A DNA stretch of 64,000 nt from Xylogone sp. PMI_703 (Eukaryota > Ascomycota > Leotiomycetes). The position numbers were made by a program, and so were the translations under genes. Below the pieces are notes generated by a model, which searched no databases, was not told the origin of the DNA, and saw only the letters and a program-made list of their open reading frames with translations. The stretch lies in the NCBI GenBank assembly GCA_021399445.1, contig JAJTUQ010000004.1, positions 6,572,001 to 6,636,000 of the forward strand, read 5' to 3'. Below are positions 1-11,193 of the stretch, piece after piece (positions within the stretch are counted from its first letter, which is position 1; each line of letters begins with the position of its first letter).

Positions 1-1141
1 CGGCATCGTAGCCGGTGGCACAAATAATGACATCGAGCTCATAGAAACTTCCATCTGCGAGCCTGATTCCCTTTCCGGTGATTTCATCAATTGGCGTACC
101 ATGAATATCAACAATGTCTACATTGTCGCGATTGAATTGTTCATAGTATCCGGCGTCACAGAGCGGGCGACGTATATAAAGTTCTCTGGGCATTAGTTTG
201 CGAGCCTTTTCTGGGTCGGTAACAATTTGAGAGATCTTCTTCTTTATAAATTCACATGCTGTTCTATTTGCCTTCTCGTCTGTGCCCAGATCGTTAAAGG
301 TCCAGCGGAAAAATCGTACACCATTACCAAGCCTCCAGGCAGCTTCAAATTTTCTCTCTCGCTCTTCCTCAGAGACACTCAGGGCAGAGACATCACTATC
401 CTCAAACCCCATACCAGTAGTGCTAGCTCTAACCTGATTCCAAATGTCGTCATAGTTCTCATTGATCCGTTGCCGTTCATCCTTGGAGACGTCTCTATAT
501 CCAGCTGGCACAGTATACTGAGGGTTTCTCTGGAAACATAGCAAGGATCCTACATCTTTTGCTATGGCTGTGATAATCTGAACACCAGTCGAACCGTTGC
601 CAATGACTCCAACCTTCTTATTCCGGAAATCATAGTCGTTCGGAAACCGTGCACTGTGGTAAAGCTCCCCCTTAAAGTTCTTAAGCCCATTGATTCTAGG
701 CCAGTTTGGTTGTGTAAGAAGTCCTAGCGCCGCAATGAAATAACGAGCTTTTAAGGCCCCGTGGTCTGTCTCAATTCTCCACAGACCGTCTTTGTCTGCA
801 TCAAATTTGGCTGATTGAACCTCCGTATTGAATGTCATGTGCTTCTCTAGGTCGTGTCGCTGTACGACCTGTTCCAGATATGTGAGAATCTCCGGTCCAC
901 GTAGATAGGTCTTTTCCCAAGGAGATGTCTGAAGATCTTCCTTATCCCATGAATATCGGTATACAAACGAGTTAGTATCACTCATAGCACCCGGATATCT
1001 ATTCCAGTACCATGCTCCACCAACTCCGCTTGCTCTTTCTACTAATTTCACTTTCAACCCTTCTTTTAGAAGCGAATAAAGTTGATATATCCCCCCAAAA
1101 CCGGCACCGACGATCACTGCATCCCAGGCTTCGTTATCCAT
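1..1141 (-). CDS. Baeyer-Villiger / flavin monooxygenase (partial, C-terminus beyond window)
   Basis: One uninterrupted frame of 380 codons runs from an ATG at 1141 to the window edge, so the C-terminal third is missing (family members are usually about 530-640 aa). The N-terminus carries an FAD Rossmann motif (AVIVGAGFGG), then GGAWYWNRYPGA, typical of class B flavoprotein monooxygenases. The fingerprint is FKGELYHSARFP, close to the FxGxxxHxxxWP pattern. A second nucleotide-binding motif (VIGNGSTGVQ) fits NADPH, and ICATGYDA sits at the edge. Family knowledge: these enzymes insert oxygen next to ketones or hydroxylate using FAD and NADPH in the cytosol. The substrate cannot be told. The upstream side holds a TA/GA microsatellite. 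No intron is seen. The F in place of W in the fingerprint is a common variant. Confidence 0.9.
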   Translation of the reverse strand, partial: MDNEAWDAVIVGAGFGGIYQLYSLLKEGLKVKLVERASGVGGAWYWNRYPGAMSDTNSFVYRYSWDKEDLQTSPWEKTYLRGPEILTYLEQVVQRHDLEKHMTFNTEVQSAKFDADKDGLWRIETDHGALKARYFIAALGLLTQPNWPRINGLKNFKGELYHSARFPNDYDFRNKKVGVIGNGSTGVQIITAIAKDVGSLLCFQRNPQYTVPAGYRDVSKDERQRINENYDDIWNQVRASTTGMGFEDSDVSALSVSEEERERKFEAAWRLGNGVRFFRWTFNDLGTDEKANRTACEFIKKKISQIVTDPEKARKLMPRELYIRRPLCDAGYYEQFNRDNVDIVDIHGTPIDEITGKGIRLADGSFYELDVIICATGYDA

Positions 1142-3040
1142 TGTAATGCAAATTTCACACTATATATGTATATATATAGAGAGAGAGAGTTATATGTGAA
1201 AATATGTGAAACAGAAGCTTTGTAGAAAACTTAATGAGGTGGTATGATATCTTCAGGATATTAGACAGTAGTATTTAAAGCATCCCGTTTCCGAGCAGGA
1301 CACCAATCCTCGGTATCATCGGCCGAGCCCCCCTATTTGTAAAGTCCAAAAACGGAATATAATTCCGTCTAACAATTGTATTATGTGTCAATCAGGAGAG
1401 ATAGGCTTCACTCACACCAGTTTACCGAGGCTCTTGCAGCGACTATTAAACCGCAACTTGTAATTATTTCAACCATTACTGTGTTGCTCAGATAATACCG
1501 TATAAATTTAGATCTAACATAATGAATCTTATGTATAGTTAATTACAAGATTTCGTTAATAATCTATGTAGTTATATCGTACAGTTGAGTAAAGCTGACC
1601 CCTAATCGAGTAAGGGTCCGACCACCAGTTTCCCACACTGGACGTCCGTAAGTGCAGCGTTCGTAACTGAAGCAATACCTAGTACATGGGAGCGATAGAT
1701 GAAGTGCGGCATCGAACATGCTTAGCTCAACTCTATTATATCTGAGTAACTAGAGTACCGCTCACACTTAGCTGACGTTAATCCGTAACATCGAGGTAGT
1801 TTACTAAGCATGACTCTTAGCTGTTTAGGCATAAAGTATCCAAATAAATTTGTAATAATGATGGTTTATATGACGAAAAGTATATATCCATGACTAACAG
1901 GAGACGAATGATTGATAAGGAATTGAAGACAAATGATTAATGAAAGACAAATAGTAACAGAAAAAGGGCACGCGATATGTCTTTATTAGCCGAGCCAACG
2001 TGACTGGGAACGGTTCTTGTATAGTCCTCGGTACTCTGCGAGCTTGAATGACTGAACACCGCTAGGTTTCGATTGATCCGAGGAGTATATTGCATTGACT
2101 TTAGAGACACATGGCTCAGAAAAATTGGAGACCAAGGCGGTTGGATTCAGGAACGACAATCCATCAGGCGAAGCTCAAGCAATTACCTACACCACCCGTT
2201 CCAATGGGACTCGTAGAAGTTGTAAATATATTATCACGTTTGTATACAAGGGCACCGCAATATACTACGAGCTCACATATCTCTCTAATGAGTCTACAAT
2301 TTGATGCAAGCCTTCAATCCCAACCGTCAAATGCGACTTGTCTAATTGTTGGCATTTCACAATATACTCGAAGAATCTCTGCAAAACTCAAGTTATCACA
2401 GCGGTTTCAACGTTTTGAAAGCAAGTGTAGTTTGTACTGGCCTTTTCATGTTCCTAGAAAAACTACCCGGGGACAATCCTTGCGAAATAGAGTGACCCAT
2501 TATATAATGCTTTTTCACATTGTCACCCTCAACATGGCTGAAGTCTCGTATGCTAGCAAGCACCACCAACCACGGCAAAACATAATATCCTATCCTTCTC
2601 TCTCTTTCTCATCCTTCTGGATCATTGTCGTCACTTTCAATCATCAAGTCGATTCCGCGGTATTGCTACAGGATGGAGAGTATCTTCTCCGGTGGCACTA
2701 TTCACCAGAGATTATCTTGTCGTGATCCACTATGACAGAAATCACGTTTTGAGACCATTCAAAGCTACAAATCCAGAGGTAACCTACTGAGGCTCAACTT
2801 GCTTTCCCTCTATTGCAGTAGCTTTCCTACCGGATGCATTTCTGACTTCCGCATTCTGTCACGAGATAAAGCAATAAGCAACAGATCCAAACCAAATCAA
2901 GCATATTAATATATTAGTATGGGCTCTAGTCGAGAGCTTTCGGATTTACTATGGACCTAGAGTCAGATGAGACTTGGAGATCGCGTTGACCTTTAAGTTA
3001 TGCTCTCTGGAGCTTTCAATTCATTGCTGCCTTGAAAAGT
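1142..3040. other. Intergenic, no supported gene
   Basis: AT-rich spacer between the monooxygenase start and the dehydroquinase end. At about 1161-1195 there is a TA-rich then GA-rich simple repeat, probably in the monooxygenase promoter. An open frame of 204 codons at 2111-2725 (+) has no recognisable domain and a composition like random AT-rich sequence, so it is not called a gene. Confidence 0.6.
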
Positions 3041-3617
3041 TTAACTTGTAGGCTCCGGTCGTTCAGGAAACTTCTTAATTACATGATCAATAGAATACTC
3101 ATACCCCTGCACACCACAACCAACCTTATACATTATTTATTAGCTCAATGTTTCGCACATATAGACAAGTATTAGCTTACTATAATAGCCTTTGCCTTAT
3201 CCGAAAAATACGAATGATGCCGCCATTCCTCTCTGGCGTGGATATTGGCGACGTGCAACTCAATAAAGGGAATCGAAACTCCGAGTAAAGCATCTCTGAT
3301 AGCGACCGAAGTATGCGTCCAGCCGCCCGGATTGAGCACAATACCATCAGTACCATCAGTCCGCGCGGCTTGTATTCTATCAACAACCGCACCTTCCCAG
3401 TTACTAGCTGACGAGTCAGAATAGGTTCACCACCTCACCGGAGCCGAACTTACCTCTGGAAGAACTCTACATGAGCATTTAATGCTTTGGCTTGTGCAGC
3501 ACCCATCTCTTCGACGTCTTTCAGTGTTTCATGACCGTAGATGTGTGGCTCTCGAATTCCTAAAAGATTCAAGTTTGGGCCGTTGATGACCAGGACAGAT
3601 TTCTGGCCGTTCTTCAT
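3041..3617 (-). CDS. Type II 3-dehydroquinate dehydratase (catabolic, QutE-like)
   Basis: Three exons: 3454-3617, 3181-3403 and 3041-3124, with introns of 50 and 56 nt, giving 156 aa, the usual length of fungal catabolic dehydroquinases. The N-terminus reads [20 protein letters not shown] with catalytic Arg22 and Tyr27 of the lid loop. Exon 2 continues with [29 protein letters not shown] and [20 protein letters not shown], which hold the catalytic and substrate-binding His and Arg residues. Exon 3 adds [13 protein letters not shown]. Family role: conversion of 3-dehydroquinate to 3-dehydroshikimate, in fungi mainly in quinate use, separate from the AROM pentafunctional protein. I chose the ATG at 3617 because it lies just before the first beta strand; an in-frame ATG at 3683 would add 22 residues. 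The Gfo/Idh gene lies upstream in the same direction. No other quinate-pathway gene is visible. Confidence 0.92.
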
Positions 3618-4325
3618 GTTCACAAAAGTCGGGGTATAAATCAGGAATAGAGGATATATGCTACCAAGAAGAGCGGGAGTCACAATTGTCTTTAGCCCAG
3701 ATGAATTGTAAAGTTCACAATCAAAGCCTTGCGCCCCACTAACTGCCCAACCAAAAGTGGGTAGGGCAAATCTTATCCACTTTAGCCGCGATACTGTTTA
3801 TAAAGACCACGTCCTGTGGGCCAGCTGGACACTTCCTCCAATCATTACGGGATACGTACAGAGTAATGCTCTTTATCAGGTCTCGAGAATGTATCACGTA
3901 TCAGATTGAGGTATAAATTCAAGGTTCCATTTCCCCATGCCAATTAACGTGCCCCTACATATTCTGCCCTGCCAGGAAAAGATAATTTTATCCCCTTCTC
4001 AAAATCCCTCCGTCAGTGACATTAAGTTACTCCAAATACTTCCCCGTGACTGGGCGGTATAATTCACAAAAACCAAATTGATGATGGGCCGAGCCAAGAG
4101 ATGGGAACTAACGCCGAATTCTACAAAACGACCGTAGAGAAAGTAGTATTAATTATCTGTAATACTCTAATTGGCATAAAATTTACCCTATTCTTTATAT
4201 GGCTTATGTTCCCCAACACTTCCGTATTACATCAAGAACAAGGTGCCGGTCATATAGACCAACTTTGAAGCTCCAGAGAATATAGCAATGTTTCTGGCTA
4301 TTATCTTGACGTGATTACTCTACTT
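3618..4325. other. Intergenic (dehydroquinase upstream region)
   Basis: About 700 bp of AT-rich sequence holding the dehydroquinase promoter and the 3' end of the oxidoreductase transcript. I see no gene or clear repeat. Confidence 0.6.
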
Positions 4326-5489
4326 CTACTGTTCTAGTGCAGGTATATCAATCCAACAACGCTTTCCCCAGCTCTCTATCGCCTTCTCGGCAAGCTGCAC
4401 ACCTTTCGCTCCTTCAAGCAGCGTATACTTCCACGGCTCATCTTTAACAACGTGCCTCAAGAACATTTCCCATTGTACTTTGAACGCATTATCAAAAACT
4501 TGATAGTCTGGTGTGCGTGTCCAATGCTCCAGATGTTTTATAGGACTCTCCACATCAGGATTCCAAGTTGGCCGCGGAGTGGCACTATCGTGTTGTATGA
4601 CGCAGTCTCTTAGACCAGCCACTGCGCTACCCTTCATCCCATCTACCTGAATCGTGAGCAGGTCATCCCGGCGCACACGAACTGTCCATGACGAGTTAAA
4701 GTGGACAACAACACCGTTTTTGAGAACAAAGGTCGTGTATGCCGAGTCATCAGCTGTGCACTTGTACAAGTTCCCGTTCTCATCTACTCGTTCCTTCACA
4801 TGCGTCGCCCCCAAGCAGGAGACGGATTCGATCTCGCCGAAAAGATTGTCAATGACATACCGCCAATGGCAGACCATGTCACTGATGATTCCGCCGTCGT
4901 CCTCTTTGCGGTAATTCCAACTCGGTCGCTGCGGAGCCACTGGCGTCTTCCCGTCGAATACCCAGTATCCGAACTCTCCCCTCACTGAAAGAATTTGTCC
5001 AAAAAATCCACTCGCAATGAGAGTTTTCAGTTTCATGAGTCCAGGAAGGAACAATTTGTCTTGCACCACACCATTTTTAACTCCTGCTGCTTTCGCAGTG
5101 TTATAAAGCTGGTAAGCAAGCTCAGTTGTTACCGCCGTGGGCTTTTCACAATAGATGTGCTTTCCTGCAGCTATTGCTTTCTCAACAGCTTCAGCGCGGC
5201 GGCCTGTAGTTTGAGCGTCGAAGTAGATGATGTTGTATGGGTCCGCTAGCGCAGCATCTAGGTCTGTCGTTATACGTGAGATGCCTTGAGATTTCGAAAG
5301 TGCCTGTAGCTTAGCTGGGTCACGCCCTACGAGGATAGGATCGGGCATGATGATGTCTCCGTCTGAAGTCTTAATTCCACCTTCAGATCGTATGGCACAG
5401 ATGGAGCGGATAAGGTGTTGGTTTGTGCCCATCCGCCCCGTGACGCCATTCATAATGACACCAATGTGATGAGTTTTAGGGAGAGACAT
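4326..5489 (-). CDS. Gfo/Idh/MocA-family NAD(P)-dependent oxidoreductase
   Basis: Intronless frame of 387 aa. The N-terminus has a dinucleotide-binding turn (IGVIMNGVTGRMG), followed by GRDPAKLQALSKSQG and the family hallmark HIYCEKPTAV (Glu115-Lys116-Pro117), where the lysine is the usual catalytic or cofactor-contact residue. The C-terminal half matches the substrate-binding fold (FGYWVFDGKTPVAPQRPSWN, GGIISDMVCHWRYVIDNLFG). Family members oxidise or reduce sugars, inositols and cyclic polyols. The substrate here is unknown. It is tandem with a catabolic dehydroquinase, which hints at cyclic-polyol or quinate-like substrates, but that is inference. Lack of introns, in contrast with most neighbours, and the bacterial look of GVTGRMG could reflect old transfer from bacteria; this was not tested. 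Confidence 0.9.
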   Translation of the reverse strand: MSLPKTHHIGVIMNGVTGRMGTNQHLIRSICAIRSEGGIKTSDGDIIMPDPILVGRDPAKLQALSKSQGISRITTDLDAALADPYNIIYFDAQTTGRRAEAVEKAIAAGKHIYCEKPTAVTTELAYQLYNTAKAAGVKNGVVQDKLFLPGLMKLKTLIASGFFGQILSVRGEFGYWVFDGKTPVAPQRPSWNYRKEDDGGIISDMVCHWRYVIDNLFGEIESVSCLGATHVKERVDENGNLYKCTADDSAYTTFVLKNGVVVHFNSSWTVRVRRDDLLTIQVDGMKGSAVAGLRDCVIQHDSATPRPTWNPDVESPIKHLEHWTRTPDYQVFDNAFKVQWEMFLRHVVKDEPWKYTLLEGAKGVQLAEKAIESWGKRCWIDIPALEQ

Positions 5490-8400
5490 CTTTTTTCTTT
5501 CGAAATTCAGACCACCGTTATCCGGTTCGTACTATGGCCTTGGAATATGTAAGAACAAGTATTCAGACAACAGACAATTACCAGTTCTACGAACGTGGGG
5601 AAAGTGTTCGATCCTTCCTACCTTGCGACCATAGGTGGGGTTAACGCCGGGTTGGTTGAACTTCGGGGATGGTATTGCACAACTCTGTCCTGGCGCTCTT
5701 TGGATGTGTCCTGGCAAGGACTATTCTTACTGGTTGTTGCCCTATACGAATGTCATTTCAAATGAAATTCCGGCCTAGTAGCAATGAATAGAGCTGAACT
5801 TCGCGCTTTGTCGATCTGCATATCAAGCTTTTCCTCCCGGCTGGGCTAAGCATTTTGCGATACATCACCTGAGGCCAAGCAACAGGGGAAGATAAATTCA
5901 TTTGCTATGATACACAAATAAATATGTCTAGATGCTGTTTGAAACTCTAGAGAGCAATCTACGCTACAGGTGTACAACACAGTGGTAGCGATGGGGCGGT
6001 ATATATTAACAGTCAAGCTCAGATATATACAAATTAAACTCTGCTTTTTATAGTTGCGGTACAGGCGTGAGCTTCTGTATTATACCAGTAGTTGTATGAC
6101 AGCTAAGCCGTCTTTGGGCGGCCGTCTCCACCATGCCGGGCTTTCGGCACTCTGAAATTTCCAGGTGACTTCCGAATTTCGTCTTACCAAACTCTATAAC
6201 TAGGGACTGTACATTTCAAACTGACGGTGAAGAAATCCAAGCTGTCTCGTATCATCTGGATACGAGCATCTGCAAAACCCACCTATATTGGCTCACGAGC
6301 CATCAGATTTCCCGAAGGGAAGAGATGCATGAGAGAAAGAACGGGCGAGTCGGTTGCGGGAGGAGCTCGAAGTCTTAACGCACAAGCGGCTGCACAAGCG
6401 GCTGGATTGCCGATAATACGAGCCCAAATGCATCCAGGCATGCTCGTGTTCTCTTCTGGCTCCTGACAATATTCATCATGCTCCGTAGTTCCGTTTCTAT
6501 CGGTGAAGTTATCTCAGTGCAATCTCCTTAGGCGAGGCTGGCTGAAGGGATACTACTGGGACCCGGAAAATCATAGCAGATTCTAGCTCGTTCTTGATAC
6601 GGCATGACAAGGAGACATAGTGCTTCAGACTGCACCCGCTTCAACCATCTCTGCGACTTAACCATTTCTGGAATTAGGTCCCCTACTCATAATTGACCAC
6701 AAAGCGTAGTCAATGGGGAAATCTTTGCAGCTCATTATTCCGGACCTTGAAGTGGGGCGATCCTAGATCCGCGGGGCCGGCGCCACAACCTTAAGCTTCA
6801 AATATGTAATTAGACCGTCGATTCCCTTGAGAGCATGCCAAATGCAAAGATACCGCCATGCAAGCTCAACGAAACTCCTCATTCCATGATTTTCTACACG
6901 CTTCGACCTTCTATTTCGATCGGTGAGAATAAGAGCTCTTGAATCCTATTGGTGAGCCGGGTGAGCACAGACAGAAACGAGTACCGGTGTCATATCTCAG
7001 GGGCAAGGGTTGGGACTTAAGCCCTGAATTGCCATAACTCCTAGACGGTGTACAACAAGTGCATCGTTAATGCCATCTAGATGGTTTCGTCCGGAGCAGA
7101 ATACGAGGCCCAGCTGTCGTGCTGCACTTCCGACATTGTTCGATGCTCTTGACCGACACGGTGTTTTACTGAATTCAATCGACCCTGGCCCCAAGCCAGA
7201 CAACTACACCGAGCAGTAAGCATGTCAAGCGACAACAGCGGTCAAAATGTGCCACTGTCAGACAACTGCTTTTTACCGACCATCAAGTCCCGGAGCAAAC
7301 CAACTATCAACTCACCCTGACTGCTGAGTGCGAATCAACAAGTGTCATTGGTCGCACCTGAGTGAGCTCCCAGTACAGTACATCTCCATTTCCATCTATT
7401 AGCACCCGCAGCGTGTGCAGCAAGAGTGTAATTCTTTGTCCCAAGAACTTCAAGTATCTTGGTTTATAGCAACAACATCCACGCTTAACCGTAATCTCCA
7501 ACGCAGACTATTCAGCTGATACTAACTGTGTGGATTGTGGAACTAGCCACCAGGAGTTATTTCACCCGGCATTGGTCTAACCGCCGACTTGCCCAGGCCA
7601 GTTGTTCCTCCAAGGATATACATGGTAATTTGTGATTCGTAGCGTGGTATAGCTAAGCTGGTTGATCCAGCGAAAGTAACTGGTGGTCTGGGATATTCAG
7701 TTGCTGATACGGCCGATCAAAAGCTTTCCATGGACTAGAATCCCTACTCGTGTGTCTGATTCTCTGTGACTTGTTGGTGCTACCAGGGAATACTCCCATG
7801 ACACTGGAAAATACGAAGAGTGTTTTGATGACAACTAGAAATCCTGCCCAATGGGTTTGAGACAACGTTTCAACTCCCCAGAAAAATTGAAGAACCTTGC
7901 CTTTATAAAAATAAATATTCAATAGATGACAAGAGTTGATGATTGATATATTGGATATCAGTGCGGGTTAGAGATTTTCCGATTCTAATTTTAATTCTGT
8001 ATGCGAAGCAAAGCTATACTTAATTCAAATTGCAAGTAATATTATAATCATAATTGTTTTTATATTATCATCTTAGAAAACTCGACCAGTAGTATTTGTA
8101 TCTAACTAATAAACAAACAAGGTTGGTTTTTGCGAGTTTAGTGGGGATCCGCAGTAAGGCGGTCTCTTGGCGTGAAGTTTATTTAGAAGACGAAGGCAAA
8201 TCTCGTAAATGGTCGATCCTATCCAGATATCGACCATTTCGCGCTGGTCACTGTCATCCATGTACCGTACAATAAGCTGACGTGTTCCGCAAAACAAGCC
8301 GATGAGGCAGAATACGAACAGTGTACCGCACCTGAGCGCACCTCCCCTTCGTTCTCCTTACGGAACTTCCGAGAATCCATTATGACAGCACTAGCGCATC

Positions 8401-8627
8401 GTGGCGATCTTGCTGGCGATCTTACAGGCGGTGAAATCATGCTTCGAGGCTGTACGGTGCTCCCTATTTTGAGATACGAGGTGTCAAAGACAAGTATATA
8501 AAAGAGACATCTTCTATCGAAAGCATCCTCATCACATCACATCACAACTCAATCATCAATCCAAACAATCAATTGCACAACGCATCTACCTCTTTAATAC
8601 CTAATTCCACCAAACACCACCGCAACC
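5490..8627. other. Gene-poor stretch with coding-like relics
   Basis: Three kilobases without a model I can support. A 12 bp unit is repeated twice at 6380-6403 in a small open frame (6227-6466, +). Near 7070-7216 the + strand reads as a short peptide-like relic (FRPEQNT...LPTLFDALDRHGVLLN) that looks protein-derived but has no extended frame. The last 150 bp are the promoter and leader of the secreted-protein gene at 8628, including a TATA box. Confidence 0.5.
8495..8503 (+). promoter_or_regulatory. TATA box of the small secreted protein gene
   Basis: TATATAAAA lies 125 bp before the ATG and is followed by a CA/TC-rich leader (repeats of ATCAC, then CCACCGCAACC directly before ATG), a layout common in strongly expressed fungal secreted-protein genes. 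Confidence 0.65.
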
Positions 8628-8999
8628 ATGCTTAACATCAAGACCGCACTTGCCGTCCTTTTCGCCTCTTCCGTGGCGCTTGCTGCTCAGCCACCAAGCA
8701 CCTGGCAGGTCACCGACTTCTCTCTTGGTGATGACACCGGAAACGGCCTCACATACTCCTTCACCATCCAGAGCACTGCCGACGAGACAGACAACTTCAA
8801 AGCCTCTTGCACTGGTTCCACCGCTCAAGCTTCTCTCCTCCCTTGCAGTGACCCAGCCGTTACCGCCGTCGTCTGGAGCACTGGTGTTGTGAACGGTGTT
8901 CAGGGCTTCGAGCTTCATGCGGCTTATGGCAACGAGAAGGGAGAAATTGCCGTTCCTCCTAACACCTCAAGCTTCGGACTTTACGCTTATGCAAACTGA
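8628..8999 (+). CDS. Small secreted protein, 123 aa
   Basis: Intronless. The first about 19 residues (MLNIKTALAVLFASSVALA) form a clear signal peptide, leaving a mature protein of about 104 residues with two cysteines (Cys61, Cys73) that could form one disulfide. The mature start STWQVTDFSLGDDTGNG is followed by alternating hydrophobic strands, so it is probably a small beta-rich extracellular protein. It vaguely recalls Alt a 1-like and other fungal small secreted proteins, but I cannot assign a family. A TATA box and CA-rich leader precede the gene, and the codons are rich in C-ending forms (TTC, ACC, GCC), suggesting high expression. A role in host interaction or as a surface protein is inference only. 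Confidence 0.85.
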   Translation: MLNIKTALAVLFASSVALAAQPPSTWQVTDFSLGDDTGNGLTYSFTIQSTADETDNFKASCTGSTAQASLLPCSDPAVTAVVWSTGVVNGVQGFELHAAYGNEKGEIAVPPNTSSFGLYAYAN

Positions 9000-10253
9000 T
9001 GGGAATATGCATTGAGGCATTAGTGGGAAGGGAGAAGGGGGAAGGTTTTGAGCTACAAGCGCTCTATGTTCTGGACTTGTAGGATATCCTCAGGGGGATT
9101 AATGTACCTGGCATATGTCATAAAAGTCAATTCTTTTCAAATCTAATTATAGATCGCGTAATCATTTGAAATAAAAACGCTTATAGACAAGCATTACCCA
9201 CAGCCTACCTTGTAAAAAATGAATGTGTTGCACTTGACGTTTATTACTATTACTTCTGAAGCCTATGTTAAACCTTAGCCGTCTATAAGCTAGAACTTTT
9301 AACCCCAGGAGGCACTGTTTAAGAGACAACAGAAATACTACAGACAGCTCATTGTGTCACACATAGAATTCAACCCCTCTTTCCACAATATGGCAACCAT
9401 CCGCCGTTGTTGACGATACTGGCTCATTCGACCTGCTTTTGTCTGTTTTGCGACTCATGGATTTGATTGGCTGCTTCGCCGGGCCTATGCCAGTTTTGGG
9501 GATAAATGTTCGCGTGGGCCAATAGAAATAAAATAATGCGGGTGTCATCATAGTCCTTCCCGGAATATCCACTCACATTTGATGCTTTGATCTACAATAA
9601 TTCCCTTGCCTGTCATATCAACGTTGTTCCGCCAGCCTCAATGCTCACTTCTACGAGAAAACAAAAATTTAGCTAAGAACCAAAATAATTAATCATTCCT
9701 TCTTTGTTGAGCTAAAAAATTAAAGGAAGATTAACTTATTAATGTCAGATTAAGTACGAAGGCGAATGTACACCCGGCTTCCAGAATATATAGGAATTAC
9801 TGGAATATTGCTATCGAGTAAGAGTCTTCTGGTATACGTAAAGGAGGTATAAGGATCCTATATGAAAATTTGGATAGATGGCAAATACTTTGCAAATATT
9901 AGATGGTAGTATGTAAAACTATCTCACAGATTTCTTTATCATATTACACTTCAGGCCAAAGGTTTCCAAGATACGAACGTTTAGGTGCTCTTGTTAAGTT
10001 CATGATGATGGCAAAGTCCGAATAATGCGGTGAACTCGACTGTGAGTGTAGATAACGCTGTAATGCCTTGCTTTTCTGCGTTGCCGGTTATTCGATGTAT
10101 GATACAAACGATATGTGATTTTAATGGCAGAGAGGAGAAAAAGCACAAACCATTAGCAAGAATAGCACACGTTAGTTCAAGAAGGGCGAGGGATTGAGTG
10201 ATTTATGATGGATATTATGGTAGATAATAATCAAATATACTTGATATAGTATT
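9000..10253. other. Intergenic, no gene seen
   Basis: AT-rich sequence containing the 3' end of the secreted-protein transcript and the 3' side of the NTF2-like gene. A 71-codon frame at 9357-9572 (-) has no recognisable features. Confidence 0.6.
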
Positions 10254-10724
10254 TCATCCCAGCAACCTCTTTCTATCATCATCCGAGGGCAATCTTCCTG
10301 TGTCCGTCATGCCTACTATCTTCCACCCTTCAGCCGGGTACTTTGCCAATGTAAAACAATTCGTTCCAACGTGAGTTAGCTCTCCGTTCCTTTTGAACCA
10401 ATATGGCGTCCAAACCATAGCGATATCATGATCCACAAGCACTACAATTTCTCTACCACCCTCTCCATCATCAATTCCTTCCTCATAGTCGTCACGACTA
10501 CTCCAGTCTATCCGATTTGGAAAGCCCTCTCTGTTATCTTCAAACGTTATAACTGGTGAAGGTACAGATGGGTCGCGGGACCATCGTGCATGGCAGGCTT
10601 GCCCATCGGGTGCAAGTGTAGAGACGAACTCTGCTCTGCCATCTGGACCCATAATCCTTAAGGTATTCAGTAATTTCCGGCATAATGCTAATGCAGCTTC
10701 ACCATCGGGGCTGAGAGGAGCCAT
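10254..10724 (-). CDS. NTF2-like (SnoaL-type) fold protein
   Basis: Frame of 156 aa from the ATG at 10724 (an in-frame ATG at 10787 would add 21 residues). The N-terminal helices (GEAALALCRKLLNTLRIMG) and the C-terminal strands IVVLVDHDIAMVWTPYWFKR...GELTHVGTNCFTLAKY...GWKIVGMTDTGR match the SnoaL/NTF2-like layout, in which a final tryptophan and strand close a hydrophobic cone. Family knowledge: such proteins include polyketide cyclases, dehydratases and many proteins without known function, often cytosolic. No catalytic residues can be assigned. It is tandem with the orphan large gene to its right. Confidence 0.7.
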   Translation of the reverse strand: MAPLSPDGEAALALCRKLLNTLRIMGPDGRAEFVSTLAPDGQACHARWSRDPSVPSPVITFEDNREGFPNRIDWSSRDDYEEGIDDGEGGREIVVLVDHDIAMVWTPYWFKRNGELTHVGTNCFTLAKYPAEGWKIVGMTDTGRLPSDDDRKRLLG

Positions 10725-11193
10725 TTCCTCTTTAATGCGATGTGAAAAATTAGATTTGGCAATGGATTTGAAGGAAACGGAGAGCAATATGCGTCTGGGT
10801 ACTTGCTGAGGAAACTGAGATCATTATGCTAGGGGGAAAGAATCTCCAGCACAGCCGTTTGAGACACGCGATTATTAAATATTTACCGGTTGTCAGGATA
10901 TAAGCACTACTATATATTGAGTTTAGCTTCGCTCCACTGTACGTATATACAGCAAGTAGTCCATATATGGTATATCTCCGTGCGATTAGGTCCTCATTTT
11001 TGTTCTGACACTGATCGACCATAAGAAAATCCAATGTGGCGGTTTGCTTTATAGTACTAATAATGGTATTTTAAGGTTCTAAGTAATAGGACTGTATACG
11101 ACAATTTGCAATTCTCAGGCACCTCACAACACTTAGAAGGTTTTGCGGCTCGTTGCATCGAAACTGAATTGAGCTCAGACTCAAAATAATAAT
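10725..11193. other. Intergenic
   Basis: About 470 bp between two minus-strand genes; promoter of the NTF2-like gene. Nothing else is seen. Confidence 0.55.

Noticed and set aside
2111..2725. 204-codon open frame on the + strand
   Set aside because: No domain, no signal, composition of random AT-rich sequence, and no splice partners; the overlapping 69-codon frame is equally featureless.
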